Source: an uncultured Propionivibrio sp. (GTDB lineage Bacteria; Pseudomonadota; Gammaproteobacteria; Burkholderiales; Rhodocyclaceae). From it: a stretch of DNA of 64,000 nucleotides. Below, piece after piece: positions 18,006 to 27,354 of the stretch. Below the pieces are notes generated by a model. It saw only the letters and a program-made list of their open reading frames with translations. It did no database searches and was not told the DNA's origin. The stretch lies in assembly GCA_938040985.1 (NCBI GenBank), contig CALHZD010000095.1, positions 38,630 to 102,629 of the forward strand, written 5' to 3'. The position numbers and the translations under genes are program-made. Each line of letters starts with the position of its first letter. Position 1 is the stretch's first letter.

Positions 18006-18610
18006 TTTTCGTCTCCTGCCGCAGTTTCGTCATTCTGGCGCAGGCGGATCGTTTTAATCAGCTCATCTTCGGCGCTGGCTTCCTCGTTTCTTTGCGTTGG
18101 GTCAGGGCACAAACCTTTCAAAAAACCGATGCGCTTGATGAGCTCTGAGATAGCTTGCAGGATGAGCAGGAAAAATCCAACGGGAATCATCAAGCGCGCC
18201 GGCCAGACAATCAGGCCACCGGGGCTATTGGACATTTCATCGCTCAGGAAGGCATTAACGAATACCGGCCAGGAGAGCGTCATGATGGCGATTGCCATCG
18301 GCATCAAGAAAAACAGGATGCCCAGAATATCGACCCAAATCTGTCCACGCTTTGGCAGTTTGTGAAGGATCAGATCGATGCGGACGTGTTCGTTGCGCAG
18401 TAGCGTGTACCCCGAACAGGAAAGAAAAATCAGTCCAAATAAATACCACTGTGCTTCGAGAAACGCATTCGAACTGAAATTGAACAGATAGCGTAAAACG
18501 GCATTCAGGGAGCTGAACAGTACGATGATGAGAACGAACCAGACCGCAACTCTGCCAATACATTCCGTACAGGCGTCGATACACCTGGATAATTTGAGTA
18601 AAGCGTTCAT
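18002..18610 (-). CDS. dctQ: TRAP transporter small permease (DctQ)
   Basis: A protein of 202 residues from ATG 18610 (a GTG at 18673 is open in frame but gives an unlikely aromatic-rich leader). Four hydrophobic segments are visible, with NAVLRYLFNFSSNAFLEAQWYLF around residues 40-62 typical of DctQ. The C-terminus is an acidic cytoplasmic tail ending at the dctM start (4-base overlap). It would form the membrane complex with dctM for the receptor at 15193. Confidence 0.9.
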   Translation of the reverse strand: MNALLKLSRCIDACTECIGRVAVWFVLIIVLFSSLNAVLRYLFNFSSNAFLEAQWYLFGLIFLSCSGYTLLRNEHVRIDLILHKLPKRGQIWVDILGILFFLMPMAIAIMTLSWPVFVNAFLSDEMSNSPGGLIVWPARLMIPVGFFLLILQAISELIKRIGFLKGLCPDPTQRNEEASAEDELIKTIRLRQNDETAAGDEK

Positions 18611-18692
18611 GATATGAGTAAAGCAAAAGCCAAAATAAGCGCCGTGAAATAAATGGAATAACAATGAGTTCACGGATTGCAGGCAAATAGGC

Positions 18693-18720
18693 GATACATC
18701 AAGCGATTCCTTGATGTATC
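18693..18720. promoter_or_regulatory. Perfect 11-bp inverted repeat upstream of dctQM
   Basis: GATACATCAAG and CTTGATGTATC surround a 6-base spacer, 83 bases before the dctQ ATG. The symmetry, length and position fit an operator for a dimeric regulator of dctQM. No U-run follows on the minus strand, so a terminator is less likely. Confidence 0.55.
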
Positions 18721-18971
18721 ACTTCCTGCAATTCGTTATACAAGCGAGTTTTACGGGTGCGCAGAGAGCTTTTGGCATCTGCCTGGCAGGCAGTCCGGCG
18801 TGGGTGTTGCCGGTTTGTCACGCATGACCCGATTCATTTTTTGAATGATTTTAAAATTATCCCACAGAAACTTTTTTTCCGCATTTAAGCATTTAATTCT
18901 AAAAGTGCAAATGTGTTTCTAATATATTGATTATTCTGGTTTTATATCGTACAAAATAAAAATGCCCATTT

Positions 18972-18993
18972 TGTCCATGATACAATTTGGACA
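18972..18993. promoter_or_regulatory. Inverted repeat and AT-rich promoter region of glyA
   Basis: TGTCCA (18972) and TGGACA (18988) form a perfect 6-bp inverted repeat around a TACAAT box, about 50 bases before glyA, at the end of an AT-rich stretch (18840-18970). This is likely the glyA promoter with an operator over the -10 box; the regulator is unknown. Confidence 0.4.
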
Positions 18994-19042
18994 TTTGCAG
19001 TACATCAAATAGCCGTATTTTCATAAACAGGTCACGAGGAAA

Positions 19043-20296
19043 ATGATGTTCTCAGCGCAAAACACTCTGGCAAAAGTTGATCCTGAACTTTGGCAGGCAA
19101 TCGCCTCTGAAAACCGGCGGCAGGAAGATCATATTGAGCTGATTGCCTCCGAAAACTATGTCAGCAAGGCTGTCATGGAAGCGCAAGGGTCACAATTAAC
19201 CAACAAATATGCTGAAGGCTATCCTGGCAAGCGTTACTACGGCGGCTGTGAATATGTCGACATCGCCGAGCAAATTGCCATCGATCGCCTGAAAGCGCTG
19301 TTTGGCGCCGATTGCGCCAATGTCCAGCCCAATTCCGGCTCGCAGGCCAACCAGGCCGTCCTGATGGCTTTTGCAAAGCCGGGGGATACGCTGATGGGCA
19401 TGAGCCTGTCTGAAGGCGGGCATCTGACACACGGTATGCCGCTCAATATGTCCGGCAAGTGGTTCAACGCCATTTCCTACGGCCTCAACGCCGATGAGGA
19501 AATCGATTATCCGCGCATGGAAGCACTGGCGCGCGAGCATAAACCGCGCATCATCATTGCCGGCGCGTCGGCGTATTCGCTGCGTATCGATTTTGCCCGT
19601 TTTGCCGCCATTGCTAAGGAAATCGGCGCGATTTTCTGGGTAGATATGGCGCATTATGCCGGTCTGATTGCAGCGGGCTGTTACCCTAATCCGGTGCCGT
19701 TCGCCGATGTGGTGACCTCGACGACGCATAAGACGCTGCGCGGCCCGCGCGGCGGCGTCATCTTAATGAAAGCCGAGCACGAAAAGGCCATCAATTCGGC
19801 CGTGTTTCCGGGCCTGCAAGGCGGGCCGCTCATGCATGTCGTTGCTGCCAAAGCGGTGTCTTTCAAAGAGGCCGCTTCGCCAGAATTCGTTAAATATCAG
19901 GAGCAGGTGCTCGCCAACGCCCGCGCGATGGTACGCGTATTGGTCGAGGAGCGCGGTTTGCGCGTCGTTTCCGGGCGTACGGAATCCCATGTTTTCCTGC
20001 TCGATCTGCGTGCTAAGAACATTACGGGTAAAGATGCTGAGGCGGCCTTGGGCAAGGCGCACATCACGGTTAATAAAAACTCGATCCCGAACGATCCGCA
20101 GAAACCGATGGTGACGTCGGGCATTCGTATCGGTTCGCCCGCTATGACAACGCGTGGTTTTACCGAGGCCGAGGCAAAAATGGTGGCCTATCTGATTGCA
20201 GATGTACTGGAAGCGCCTACCGATGAGGCGGTGTTGGCACGGGTACGCCAGCAGGTGGCCGCCTTGTGTGCGAAATTCCCGGTCTATGGTGACTGA
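19043..20296 (+). CDS. glyA: Serine hydroxymethyltransferase
   Basis: A 417-residue PLP enzyme that interconverts serine and glycine with tetrahydrofolate, supplying one-carbon units. The PLP-lysine motif [15 protein letters not shown] is present (Lys near residue 231), as are [17 protein letters not shown] and [22 protein letters not shown] precedes the ATG. Length is exactly the bacterial norm. It is followed by nrdR and ribD on the same strand, a common betaproteobacterial order. Confidence 0.98.
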   Translation: MMFSAQNTLAKVDPELWQAIASENRRQEDHIELIASENYVSKAVMEAQGSQLTNKYAEGYPGKRYYGGCEYVDIAEQIAIDRLKALFGADCANVQPNSGSQANQAVLMAFAKPGDTLMGMSLSEGGHLTHGMPLNMSGKWFNAISYGLNADEEIDYPRMEALAREHKPRIIIAGASAYSLRIDFARFAAIAKEIGAIFWVDMAHYAGLIAAGCYPNPVPFADVVTSTTHKTLRGPRGGVILMKAEHEKAINSAVFPGLQGGPLMHVVAAKAVSFKEAASPEFVKYQEQVLANARAMVRVLVEERGLRVVSGRTESHVFLLDLRAKNITGKDAEAALGKAHITVNKNSIPNDPQKPMVTSGIRIGSPAMTTRGFTEAEAKMVAYLIADVLEAPTDEAVLARVRQQVAALCAKFPVYGD

Positions 20297-20421
20297 TCCG
20301 TTGTGATCTGTGTAAATGGTCTGATCATGCCGGATTGCTATGCGGATCACTGCGTAAAAAATTCAGCATGATCGATTCACCCGTTGAGGTGCCCCGTTCT
20401 TTCCCCTTTCGCTGACTTCTC

Positions 20422-20871
20422 ATGAAATGCCCATTCTGCGGAGCTGCCGAGACGGCGGTTGCTGATACCCGCATTAATGACGACGGTGACATCATTCGAC
20501 GCCGTCGTCGTTGCCTGCGTTGCGACAAACGTTTTTCGACCTATGAGCGTGCTGAAATCCGCTTGCCGCAAGTCGTCAAGCGCAATGGCTCGCGTGTCGA
20601 TTACGATCGCGAGAAACTCTCCGCCAGCCTTTGGCTGGCATTGCGTAAACGCCCGGTGACGGTGGAGGCTGTCGACGCGGCAATCGTTCGCATCGAGGAA
20701 AAATTGCTGGCGTTGGGTGAACGCGAAGTCGTCTCGGAGAAGATTGGCGAATTGGTTATGCGTGAACTTAAAAAGCTCGATAAAGTCGCCTACGTCCGTT
20801 TCGCCTCGGTCTATCGGAATTTTGAAGACGTGGATGAATTTACCGACATTATCCGCGAGGTATCGCCATAG
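20422..20871 (+). CDS. nrdR: Transcriptional repressor NrdR
   Basis: A 149-residue repressor of ribonucleotide reductase genes. The N-terminal zinc ribbon has CPFC near residue 3 and [12 protein letters not shown] near 31, with the [17 protein letters not shown] loop between; the remainder is the ATP-cone ([16 protein letters not shown]). It senses ATP/dATP and binds NrdR boxes. It lies 125 bases past glyA and its stop codon abuts the ribD region. Confidence 0.98.
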   Translation: MKCPFCGAAETAVADTRINDDGDIIRRRRRCLRCDKRFSTYERAEIRLPQVVKRNGSRVDYDREKLSASLWLALRKRPVTVEAVDAAIVRIEEKLLALGEREVVSEKIGELVMRELKKLDKVAYVRFASVYRNFEDVDEFTDIIREVSP

Positions 20872-20942
20872 TGCGCAGCGTCGTAGTCGCGCAGCGCAGT
20901 CGCCTTCCCGTATTGTCGTTATCCCTAGTTTCCTATTCCGGC

Positions 20943-22028
20943 ATGTTCACTTCCGAAGATCATCGCTTCATGGCGCGCGCCCTGCGTCTGGCTGAACGCG
21001 GGCTGTTAACGACGACGCCCAATCCGCGCGTCGGCTGCGTCATTGTCAATCACGGTGAAATCGTTGGCGAAAGCTGGCACGAAAAGGCTGGCGAAGCGCA
21101 CGCGGAAATCCGCGCCTTGCAGGCTGCGGGCGATGCGGCATACGGTGCAACTGCCTATGTAACGCTGGAACCCTGTAGCCATTACGGGCGTACGCCGCCT
21201 TGCGCCGAGGCATTGATTGCCGCCGGTATTCGACGCGCCGTCGTCGCCATGGCGGATCCCAATCCGCTGGTATCCGGGCGCGGGCTGGCCCGGCTGGAGG
21301 CTGCGGGGATCACGACCGTCTGCGGCCTGCTGGAAGAGGAGGCGCGAGAACTCAATATCGGTTTCGTCAGCCGTATGGCGCGCGGTCGGCCCTGGGTGCG
21401 GCTGAAAGCCGCCGCCAGTCTTGATGGAAAAACCGCATTGAATGATGGTCAGAGTCAATGGATTACGGGGAATGCCGCGCGTCAGGATGGACACCGTTGG
21501 CGCGCGCGCGCCTGCGCCATTCTGACGGGCATCGGCACCGTTCGCTGTGACGACCCGCAATTGACCGTACGCGGTATCGATACGCCCCGCCAGCCTTTGA
21601 AGATTGTTGTTGACAGCCGGCTCGAACTCTCGCCGCAAGCGCGCCTGTTTGACGGAAATGCCGTGCTGATCGTCACCGCTACGGGGGCAGCCGAACGCAT
21701 CGACAGATTACGCGGCTGTGGCGCGGAAGTGCTTGTTCTCCCCGAGCGGAGCGGGCGGGTCGACCTGAGCGCATTGACGCTTGAACTTGGACGACGCGGC
21801 ATCAATGAGTTGCATGTCGAAGCGGGAAGCACGCTCAATGGCGCGCTGCTGGGCCGCGGTCTGGTCGATGAACTGCTGCTTTATCTGGCGCCTTGCCTGA
21901 TTGGAAATTGTGCCCGCGGCCTGTTTGACCTGCCTGCGCTTGCATCGTTGGGGGCAAAGAAAGTGCTTGCTGTCCGTGAATGGCGGCAAATCGGCGAAGA
22001 CCTACGCCTGCTGGCGCGTTTTGGCTGA
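20943..22028 (+). CDS. ribD: Bifunctional riboflavin biosynthesis protein RibD
   Basis: A 361-residue fusion of a zinc-dependent pyrimidine deaminase and a 5-amino-6-(5-phosphoribosylamino)uracil reductase. The deaminase has the AHAEIRAL motif (His/Glu near residues 50-52) and PCSHYGRTPPC. The reductase half starts near residue 145 (RPWVRLKAAASLDGKTA), with EAGSTLNGALL near 300. ATG 20943 gives the usual MFTSEDHRFMARAL start; the frame is open back to a GTG inside the nrdR stop. No clear ribosome site is seen, so coupling to nrdR is possible. Confidence 0.95.
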   Translation: MFTSEDHRFMARALRLAERGLLTTTPNPRVGCVIVNHGEIVGESWHEKAGEAHAEIRALQAAGDAAYGATAYVTLEPCSHYGRTPPCAEALIAAGIRRAVVAMADPNPLVSGRGLARLEAAGITTVCGLLEEEARELNIGFVSRMARGRPWVRLKAAASLDGKTALNDGQSQWITGNAARQDGHRWRARACAILTGIGTVRCDDPQLTVRGIDTPRQPLKIVVDSRLELSPQARLFDGNAVLIVTATGAAERIDRLRGCGAEVLVLPERSGRVDLSALTLELGRRGINELHVEAGSTLNGALLGRGLVDELLLYLAPCLIGNCARGLFDLPALASLGAKKVLAVREWRQIGEDLRLLARFG

Positions 22029-22277
22029 AACGAAAGATGCCTGAAGGCGCTGCGCAAACGGCGTAAAAACTTTCGACACAGATAGCAAGGCGAGCAGCCA
22101 AGCAGACATTACCCACCAATCACGCACTTTCGGGCGAGCGACGAGCCGCCCAGCCATTGACCTTGACGCGCTATGCAGGCATAGATCAGATCGGCCTATC
22201 TCCTCTCCCGCCTTGTCTCAGCAGCCTCGAATTTACCGGCGTTTTCCGCAGGTACGATCAGCGGAACGGCCGCTTTT

Positions 22278-23720
22278 TTATCTCGGCTGAATAATTTGTA
22301 AGCCCTTGAGCAAATTGAGCGCCTGCATGAACTGGTAATCTTTCTTCGAAGCCAGTTCCCGCGTCGTGATCGGCGCATCATCCTGATCGTCGGAGCGGTT
22401 GTTGTCATCCTTGTCGTTCTTCGGTGAAGGAGACTTGGTTTTTTCCGACGTTTTATTCTGCAGTGATTTGTCTGAAGCCGGCGTTTGTGCTTTTTCTTCC
22501 GTGCCGTTGGCCAGATGGTGTTCCAGATCGGCCTCGCGCAAACGCATGGAGGAACTCGAATTTCCATTGGGGCTTTCCTCGACAACGATGTCCGGCTCGA
22601 TGCCTTTGGCCTGAATCGAGCGTCCCGATGGCGTGAAGTAACGCGCCGTTGTCAGCTTAATCGCCGTATTGCTGGGCAGCGGCAATACGGTTTGTACGGA
22701 ACCTTTGCCAAAACTGGTCGTGCCCATAACGATTGCACGCTTGTGATCCTGTAGCGCACCGGCGACAATTTCGGAAGCAGAAGCCGACCCACCGTTGATC
22801 AGCACGACGATCGGCACTTTGCGTACCTCGGGCGGCAGATTTCTTAGATAGTCATCACGCGTGCCGCGCAGGTAATCCTCTGGCGTGGCAAAGAATTTGT
22901 GCTTGGCATCCGGCGCGCGGCCATCGGTCGAAGTGACGAGTGATTTCGGCGGCAGGAATGCCGCGGCAACGCCGACTGCGGAGTTGAGCAGCCCGCCCGG
23001 ATCGTTGCGCAAGTCGAGCACCAGACCTTTGAGCGCGCCGTCTTTGTACAGGTCGTTCAGATGTTTTGCAACGGTCGCGCCGGTGCTTTCCTGGAACGAG
23101 GTGATGCGCAGATAGCCGTAGCCCTTTTCAACGAGCTTGGATTTAACGCTTCGCACCTTGATGATCTCGCGCGTCAGCGTTAGCTCAATGGGCTTGAGCT
23201 CGCCTCTACGCATGATCGACAGCTTGATCCGGGTTTTCGGCTTGCCGCGCATGCGTTTGACGGCGTCGGAAAGCGTTAGCCCCTTGACCAGGGTATTATC
23301 GATCTTGAAGATCAGATCGCCCGTCTTGATACCGGCGCGATCAGCCGGCGTATCCTCAATAGGCGAGATAACCTTGACCAGGCCGTCTTCCATGCCGACT
23401 TCAATGCCGAGGCCGCCGAATTCCCCTTGCGTCCCGACCTGCAGTTCCTTGTAGGCGTCGGCGTCAAGATAGGACGAGTGCGGGTCAAGGTTCCCCAGCA
23501 TGCCGCTAATGGCGTGCGTAATCAGTTTCTTGTCATCGACTTCTTCGACATAGCCTTGCTTGATGGCATTGAATACTTCGGCAAAAATGCGCAGATCTTC
23601 GATCGGCAAACGATTGCGCACATCTTCTTTTTCGGCCAGCGCCGGCAATTGCAGGCTAATCAGGATGCCGCCCAGCATTCCTGCACAGACCAGACCGGCG
23701 TGTTTCAATTTATCCATCAA
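22278..23720 (-). CDS. ctpA: Carboxyl-terminal processing protease (S41)
   Basis: A 480-residue periplasmic or membrane-anchored protease. A signal/anchor segment (LVCAGMLGGILISLQLPALA) is followed by a PDZ domain (about residues 85-175, GGLGIEVGMEDGLVKV) and the Ser-Lys catalytic domain: GGSASASEIVAGAL (Ser) and TTSFGKGSVQTV (Lys). The C-terminal 100 residues are charged and Lys/Asp/Asn-rich (KTKSPSPKNDKDDNNRSDDQDD). CtpA cleaves envelope proteins such as peptidoglycan hydrolases. It lies 21 bases behind envC and is probably cotranscribed with it. Confidence 0.95.
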   Translation of the reverse strand: MMDKLKHAGLVCAGMLGGILISLQLPALAEKEDVRNRLPIEDLRIFAEVFNAIKQGYVEEVDDKKLITHAISGMLGNLDPHSSYLDADAYKELQVGTQGEFGGLGIEVGMEDGLVKVISPIEDTPADRAGIKTGDLIFKIDNTLVKGLTLSDAVKRMRGKPKTRIKLSIMRRGELKPIELTLTREIIKVRSVKSKLVEKGYGYLRITSFQESTGATVAKHLNDLYKDGALKGLVLDLRNDPGGLLNSAVGVAAAFLPPKSLVTSTDGRAPDAKHKFFATPEDYLRGTRDDYLRNLPPEVRKVPIVVLINGGSASASEIVAGALQDHKRAIVMGTTSFGKGSVQTVLPLPSNTAIKLTTARYFTPSGRSIQAKGIEPDIVVEESPNGNSSSSMRLREADLEHHLANGTEEKAQTPASDKSLQNKTSEKTKSPSPKNDKDDNNRSDDQDDAPITTRELASKKDYQFMQALNLLKGLQIIQPR

Positions 23721-23741
23721 TTTTGCTCCAGAACGAAGTCA

Positions 23742-25313
23742 TTACAGGCTGACCCACTTCAAGGGGTCAATCGGTTTTCCCTGATGACGTATTTCAAAGT
23801 ATAAACCGGATTCCGCGTTGCCACCGCTGCTTCCTGCCGATGCAATGACATCACCGCTGTGCAATGTATCGCCGGTCTGTTTGAACAAGGTGTCATTATT
23901 GCCGTAAATCGACAGGTAGCCCCTGCCGTGGTCAATGATCAGCAGATTGCCAAAACCGCGCATCCAGTCGGCAAAGACAACCCGCCCGCCGGCGATGGCT
24001 TTGACATCGCTGCCTGTGGCGGCGCGGATGAATACGCCTTTCCACGTGCCGCCTTCCGGCCGCGCGGCGCCGAAACGGTTGGTGACGGTGCCGCGTACGG
24101 GCAGACGCATCCGTCCGCGCATTTGCGTGAGGTTGCCTGCGGGCATCGGCGCCGGCGCCTGTGCGACGCGGGTTTCTGGCGCCGGAGCGGGCGCGTTGTC
24201 TTCGGCCGGCGGCGTACCCGCCGGACGGCGTAACCTCTGTATCCGCCGTGCTTCTTCCTGCCGAGCCGCCTCGCGCCGGGTGGCCGCCTGACGCGCCGCT
24301 TCACGGCGGGCGGCCGCTTCCTGGGCGGCGATTGCCCGATTCAGCTGATCGACTAATTGCGATAGCTGCTTCTCGTCGCGTTCGAGATTCCCGATTTTCC
24401 GCCGTTGTTCGGCAAGCTGCGTTTCCATTTTACCCAGAACGATTTTGCGTTGTGCATGCTGGACGACAAGTTTGTCACGCTGCTGTTTATGCCGGTTTTC
24501 AACGGCGGTCAGATCGTTGGCGCGCGCCTGCGTCGTCTCGGCTACATCGCGTTTGCGCTTCAGCGTCGTTTCGATATCCGCCACCATTTCGCGGCGCGCT
24601 TGCCCGACGGCTGACAGGTAGTACAGATCACGCATCGACTGATTCAAATCGTCCCCATTAAGCAGGGTTTGCAGCGCATCCGGACGGCCTTGCAGATACT
24701 GGCGGTAGACGAGTTGCTCCAGTTGCGTTTGCTGGGCCGATAACTGGCTTTCCAGATCGCGTTCCTGCTGGTTAAGCGCTTTCAGCGTTGCCTGCAATTT
24801 ACTGCGTTGCAGTGACAGGGTTCTCAGATCCCGTTCGCTAGAGGAAATCTCTTTCTCGATGCTTTTCAACTGGTCGGTCGCGCTGGCATGCTTGTCCTCG
24901 GTATGTGCTACTTCCTTGCGCAGCGCTTCCAGTTGCCCGCGTAGCTCACGTAAATTTCCCTGTTTTCTGGAGACTTCCTGCTGCGTTGAAAAGACGGCCT
25001 TTGCCGGCGAGGATTTTCGCGCGGGTTTTATTTCCCGGGTGTTCGCTTTAACGCCGGATTTTGTGGCGACCGTCTTTGTCGTAATGACTTTTTTTCCAGG
25101 TTTTCTGGCGCTATTGTCCGCCTTGGCAAAAGCGGGTACGGAGGTCTGCAATACAACCGCAATTATCAACAACAAGCACGCCACGCCGCCGTATGCAGTG
25201 CGAAAAACAGGCAACGCACGCCCTGCGGCGGGAAACATGCCGGGCAATGCCACGGAAGTCAGGCGAAGTAAGCGCATGATGCGGATAAAGGGCGTAGAGG
25301 GAGACAGCCTCAT
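23742..25313 (-). CDS. envC: Murein hydrolase activator EnvC
   Basis: A protein of up to 523 residues. The N-terminus is uncertain; the export signal is the hydrophobic ACLLLIIAVVLQTSVPAFA segment near residues 45-63, so a start downstream of 25313 is possible. A long coiled coil (residues about 95-330, with an Ala/Arg/Glu-rich part) precedes a C-terminal LytM domain. The first zinc ligand is lost (TWKGVFIRA instead of HxGxD), as in E. coli EnvC, so the domain should activate N-acetylmuramoyl-alanine amidases at the septum rather than cut peptidoglycan. The order envC-ctpA is typical. Confidence 0.9.
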   Translation of the reverse strand: MRLSPSTPFIRIMRLLRLTSVALPGMFPAAGRALPVFRTAYGGVACLLLIIAVVLQTSVPAFAKADNSARKPGKKVITTKTVATKSGVKANTREIKPARKSSPAKAVFSTQQEVSRKQGNLRELRGQLEALRKEVAHTEDKHASATDQLKSIEKEISSSERDLRTLSLQRSKLQATLKALNQQERDLESQLSAQQTQLEQLVYRQYLQGRPDALQTLLNGDDLNQSMRDLYYLSAVGQARREMVADIETTLKRKRDVAETTQARANDLTAVENRHKQQRDKLVVQHAQRKIVLGKMETQLAEQRRKIGNLERDEKQLSQLVDQLNRAIAAQEAAARREAARQAATRREAARQEEARRIQRLRRPAGTPPAEDNAPAPAPETRVAQAPAPMPAGNLTQMRGRMRLPVRGTVTNRFGAARPEGGTWKGVFIRAATGSDVKAIAGGRVVFADWMRGFGNLLIIDHGRGYLSIYGNNDTLFKQTGDTLHSGDVIASAGSSGGNAESGLYFEIRHQGKPIDPLKWVSL

Positions 25314-25547
25314 AAACAGGAAATACAGGAAATATTTTATAATGGACTGCCTTTTTGAACGAACGTTGACGCAACGCTTTTCGCAAACAGGGCGTTTGCG
25401 CCGACTGAAAATTTTGCCTCTGGGCCGGTGCGTTCTGTCTATGTTTTTTGTCTTGATTGGTAGGATGGAACGCGCCTACGGCGGGAAGTGTTTTCGGCCT
25501 TAGCCTGCATCCCGTGCTTTCAGTGCCTATTCGGCGAACAAGAATTT

Positions 25548-25571
25548 AGGGAGTGGATAGGGAGTGGATTT
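25548..25571 (+). repeat. Tandem 11-bp repeat at the rhodanese start
   Basis: AGGGAGTGGAT occurs twice in a row, giving two ribosome-site-plus-GTG units 11 bases apart. Only the second GTG (25564) is in frame with the rhodanese protein. Confidence 0.7.
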
Positions 25572-25989
25572 GGAATTTATTCAGCAGAATATCTTATACG
25601 TCGCAATGGCGGCCATCAGCGGCAGCCTCTTTTTATTTTTGACGTTTCGCCGCCCCGACGCCAAGTACATGATCGATGCGGCGCGTGCGACACAACTGAT
25701 CAACCGTGAGGATGCGGCGATCGTCGATGTCCGCGAAACGTCGGAATACGTCGAAGGCCATTTACCGCAGGCGCGTAGTATTCCCCTCGGGCAGCTCGAA
25801 CAACGTCTTGGCGATCTGGAAAAACGCAAGGATGCGCCAGTGATTTTGGTCTGCCAGTCGGGTAGTCGTTCGACCGAAGCAGGCAAGAAGCTCACAGGGC
25901 TGGGCTTTTCGCGAGTTTACGTTCTGGAAGGCGGCGTTGCGGCCTGGCGCAGCGCCGGCATGCCACTCAAGAAAGGAAGCAAAAAATGA
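25564..25989 (+). CDS. Membrane-anchored rhodanese-like protein
   Basis: A 141-residue protein with one N-terminal transmembrane helix (ILYVAMAAISGSLFLFL) and a cytoplasmic rhodanese domain. The active-site loop CQSGSRST has Cys97; DVRETSEYVEGHLPQA is the usual CH2 motif. It may carry sulfane sulfur. GTG start with AGGGA just upstream. It is first in the rhodanese-grxC-secB-SH3-gpsA operon, a classic betaproteobacterial order, and overlaps grxC by 4 bases. Confidence 0.93.
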   Translation: MDLEFIQQNILYVAMAAISGSLFLFLTFRRPDAKYMIDAARATQLINREDAAIVDVRETSEYVEGHLPQARSIPLGQLEQRLGDLEKRKDAPVILVCQSGSRSTEAGKKLTGLGFSRVYVLEGGVAAWRSAGMPLKKGSKK

Positions 25990-26261
25990 GCACCCCTCAG
26001 GTTGTCATGTATTCGACGGGAGTATGTCCCTATTGCATGCGCGCCGAACAACTCCTGCGCGCGCGCGGCGTGACCGAAATCGAGAAAATACGCATCGATC
26101 TGGACCCGGCGCGGCGGGATGAAATGATGGCGCGCACTTCGCGGCGTACCGTGCCGCAGATTTTTATCGGCGATACCCATGTAGGCGGTTTCGACGATCT
26201 TGCCGCGCTGGATCAGGCCGGCAAGCTGACGCCGCTGCTTGCCGGGGAATCACCGGCCTGA
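25986..26261 (+). CDS. grxC: Glutaredoxin 3
   Basis: A 91-residue dithiol glutaredoxin with active site CPYC (residues 15-18) and the glutathione-binding TVPQIFIGDTHVGGFDD segment with cis-Pro. It reduces disulfides with glutathione in the cytosol. The ATG lies inside the end of the rhodanese gene (ATGA overlap), and secB follows after 77 bases. Confidence 0.96.
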   Translation: MSTPQVVMYSTGVCPYCMRAEQLLRARGVTEIEKIRIDLDPARRDEMMARTSRRTVPQIFIGDTHVGGFDDLAALDQAGKLTPLLAGESPA

Positions 26262-26338
26262 GCATCTGCCTGCCTCGGCGACTTTTGGCGTATTTGCGCA
26301 ATACGCACTATTTTCCCATCTGACTGGAAGCCTTCATC

Positions 26339-26824
26339 ATGAGTACGGAACAAGAACCCGCAGCACAAGAAACCCCGGCATTTGCCATTGAAAAACTGTA
26401 TATCAAGGATCTTTCGGTGGAGGCGCCAAACGCGCCGGCCATTTTCCTTGAAAATCAGGCGCCTGAAGTTGCGCTGCAATTGCAAACCAAAGCGCAGCGC
26501 CTGTCCGACGAGAATTTTGAGAGTACGCTCACCGTGACGGTGACGGCCAAAATCGGCGAAAAAACCGTATTTCTCGTGGAAATCAGCCAGTCGGGCATTT
26601 TTCTTATCCGCAACGTCCCGGAAGAAAATCTCGAACCGTTGCTCTCGATCGCTTGCCCGAATATCCTGTTCCCTTACGCACGAGAAGTGATTTCCGATAC
26701 GGTTGCGCGCGCCGGTTTCGCGCCGGTCATTCTTCAGCCCGTCAATTTCGAGGCGCTCTATGCCGCGCAGCAGCAGGAACAGGCGCAAAAAGCCGCCAAT
26801 GGCGCGGCGGATCCGAAACCTTGA
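26339..26824 (+). CDS. secB: Protein-export chaperone SecB
   Basis: A 161-residue cytosolic tetrameric chaperone that holds unfolded preproteins and hands them to SecA. Conserved SecB segments are FAIEKLYIKDLSVEAPNAP, VFLVEISQSGIF and CPNILFPYAREVISD. Length is normal for betaproteobacteria. It precedes the SH3 gene and gpsA. Exported proteins such as those of the 11.6-14.8 kb locus are plausible clients. Confidence 0.97.
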   Translation: MSTEQEPAAQETPAFAIEKLYIKDLSVEAPNAPAIFLENQAPEVALQLQTKAQRLSDENFESTLTVTVTAKIGEKTVFLVEISQSGIFLIRNVPEENLEPLLSIACPNILFPYAREVISDTVARAGFAPVILQPVNFEALYAAQQQEQAQKAANGAADPKP

Positions 26825-26895
26825 TTTTTCTGGCGTCTGGCGGAGTGGCGAGAGAGTTCTCAACTCAATAGCTGGCATTTGATGAAAGAACGGCG

Positions 26896-27351
26896 ATGAA
26901 ACCTGTGATGAAACGTATACCGCTGCTGTTGGCCGTATGTTGTGCGCTGCCCCTTGCCTTGCCCGCTTTTGCCGCCGATTTCCGAACGGTCGATACGGCG
27001 GCCATCCTGTATGACGCACCCTCGCAGCGCGGCAAGAAGCTATTCGTCATCAGGCGCGGCACGCCCGTCGAACAAGTTGTCAACCTCGAAGCGTGGGTCA
27101 AAGTGCGCGATGCGGACGGCGGTTTGGCCTGGATCGAGAAAAAACATCTGTCGGGTCGGCGTACCGTCATCGTGACGGCTGCGCACGCCGAAATCCGCGA
27201 GCGTCCCGACGCGAGCGCGCCGCTGGTGTTTTCTGCCGAGCAAAAAGTCTAGCTCGACTACCAGGAGACTGCGCCGGGCGGTTGGATCAAGGTGCGTCAT
27301 CGTGACGGCCAGTCCGGTTACGTGCGCACGAACCAGATCTGGGGCGTCTAG
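26896..27351 (+). pseudogene. SH3-domain periplasmic protein gene interrupted by TAG
   Basis: ATG 26896 encodes a signal peptide (PLLLAVCCALPLALPAFA) and a first bacterial SH3 domain (RTVDTAAILYDAPS to DGGLAWIEKKHL), then the start of a second (IVTAAHAEIRERPD). At codon 119 (27250) an in-frame TAG stops it at 118 residues. The same frame continues at once with LDYQETAPGGWIKVRHRDG and ends SGYVRTNQIWGV-stop at 27349-27351, exactly the normal C-terminus of this family (about 150 residues) and 3 bases before gpsA. So the gene carries a single nonsense mutation, or the base is a sequence error, or the codon is suppressed. Confidence 0.8.
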
Positions 27352-27354
27352 GCT

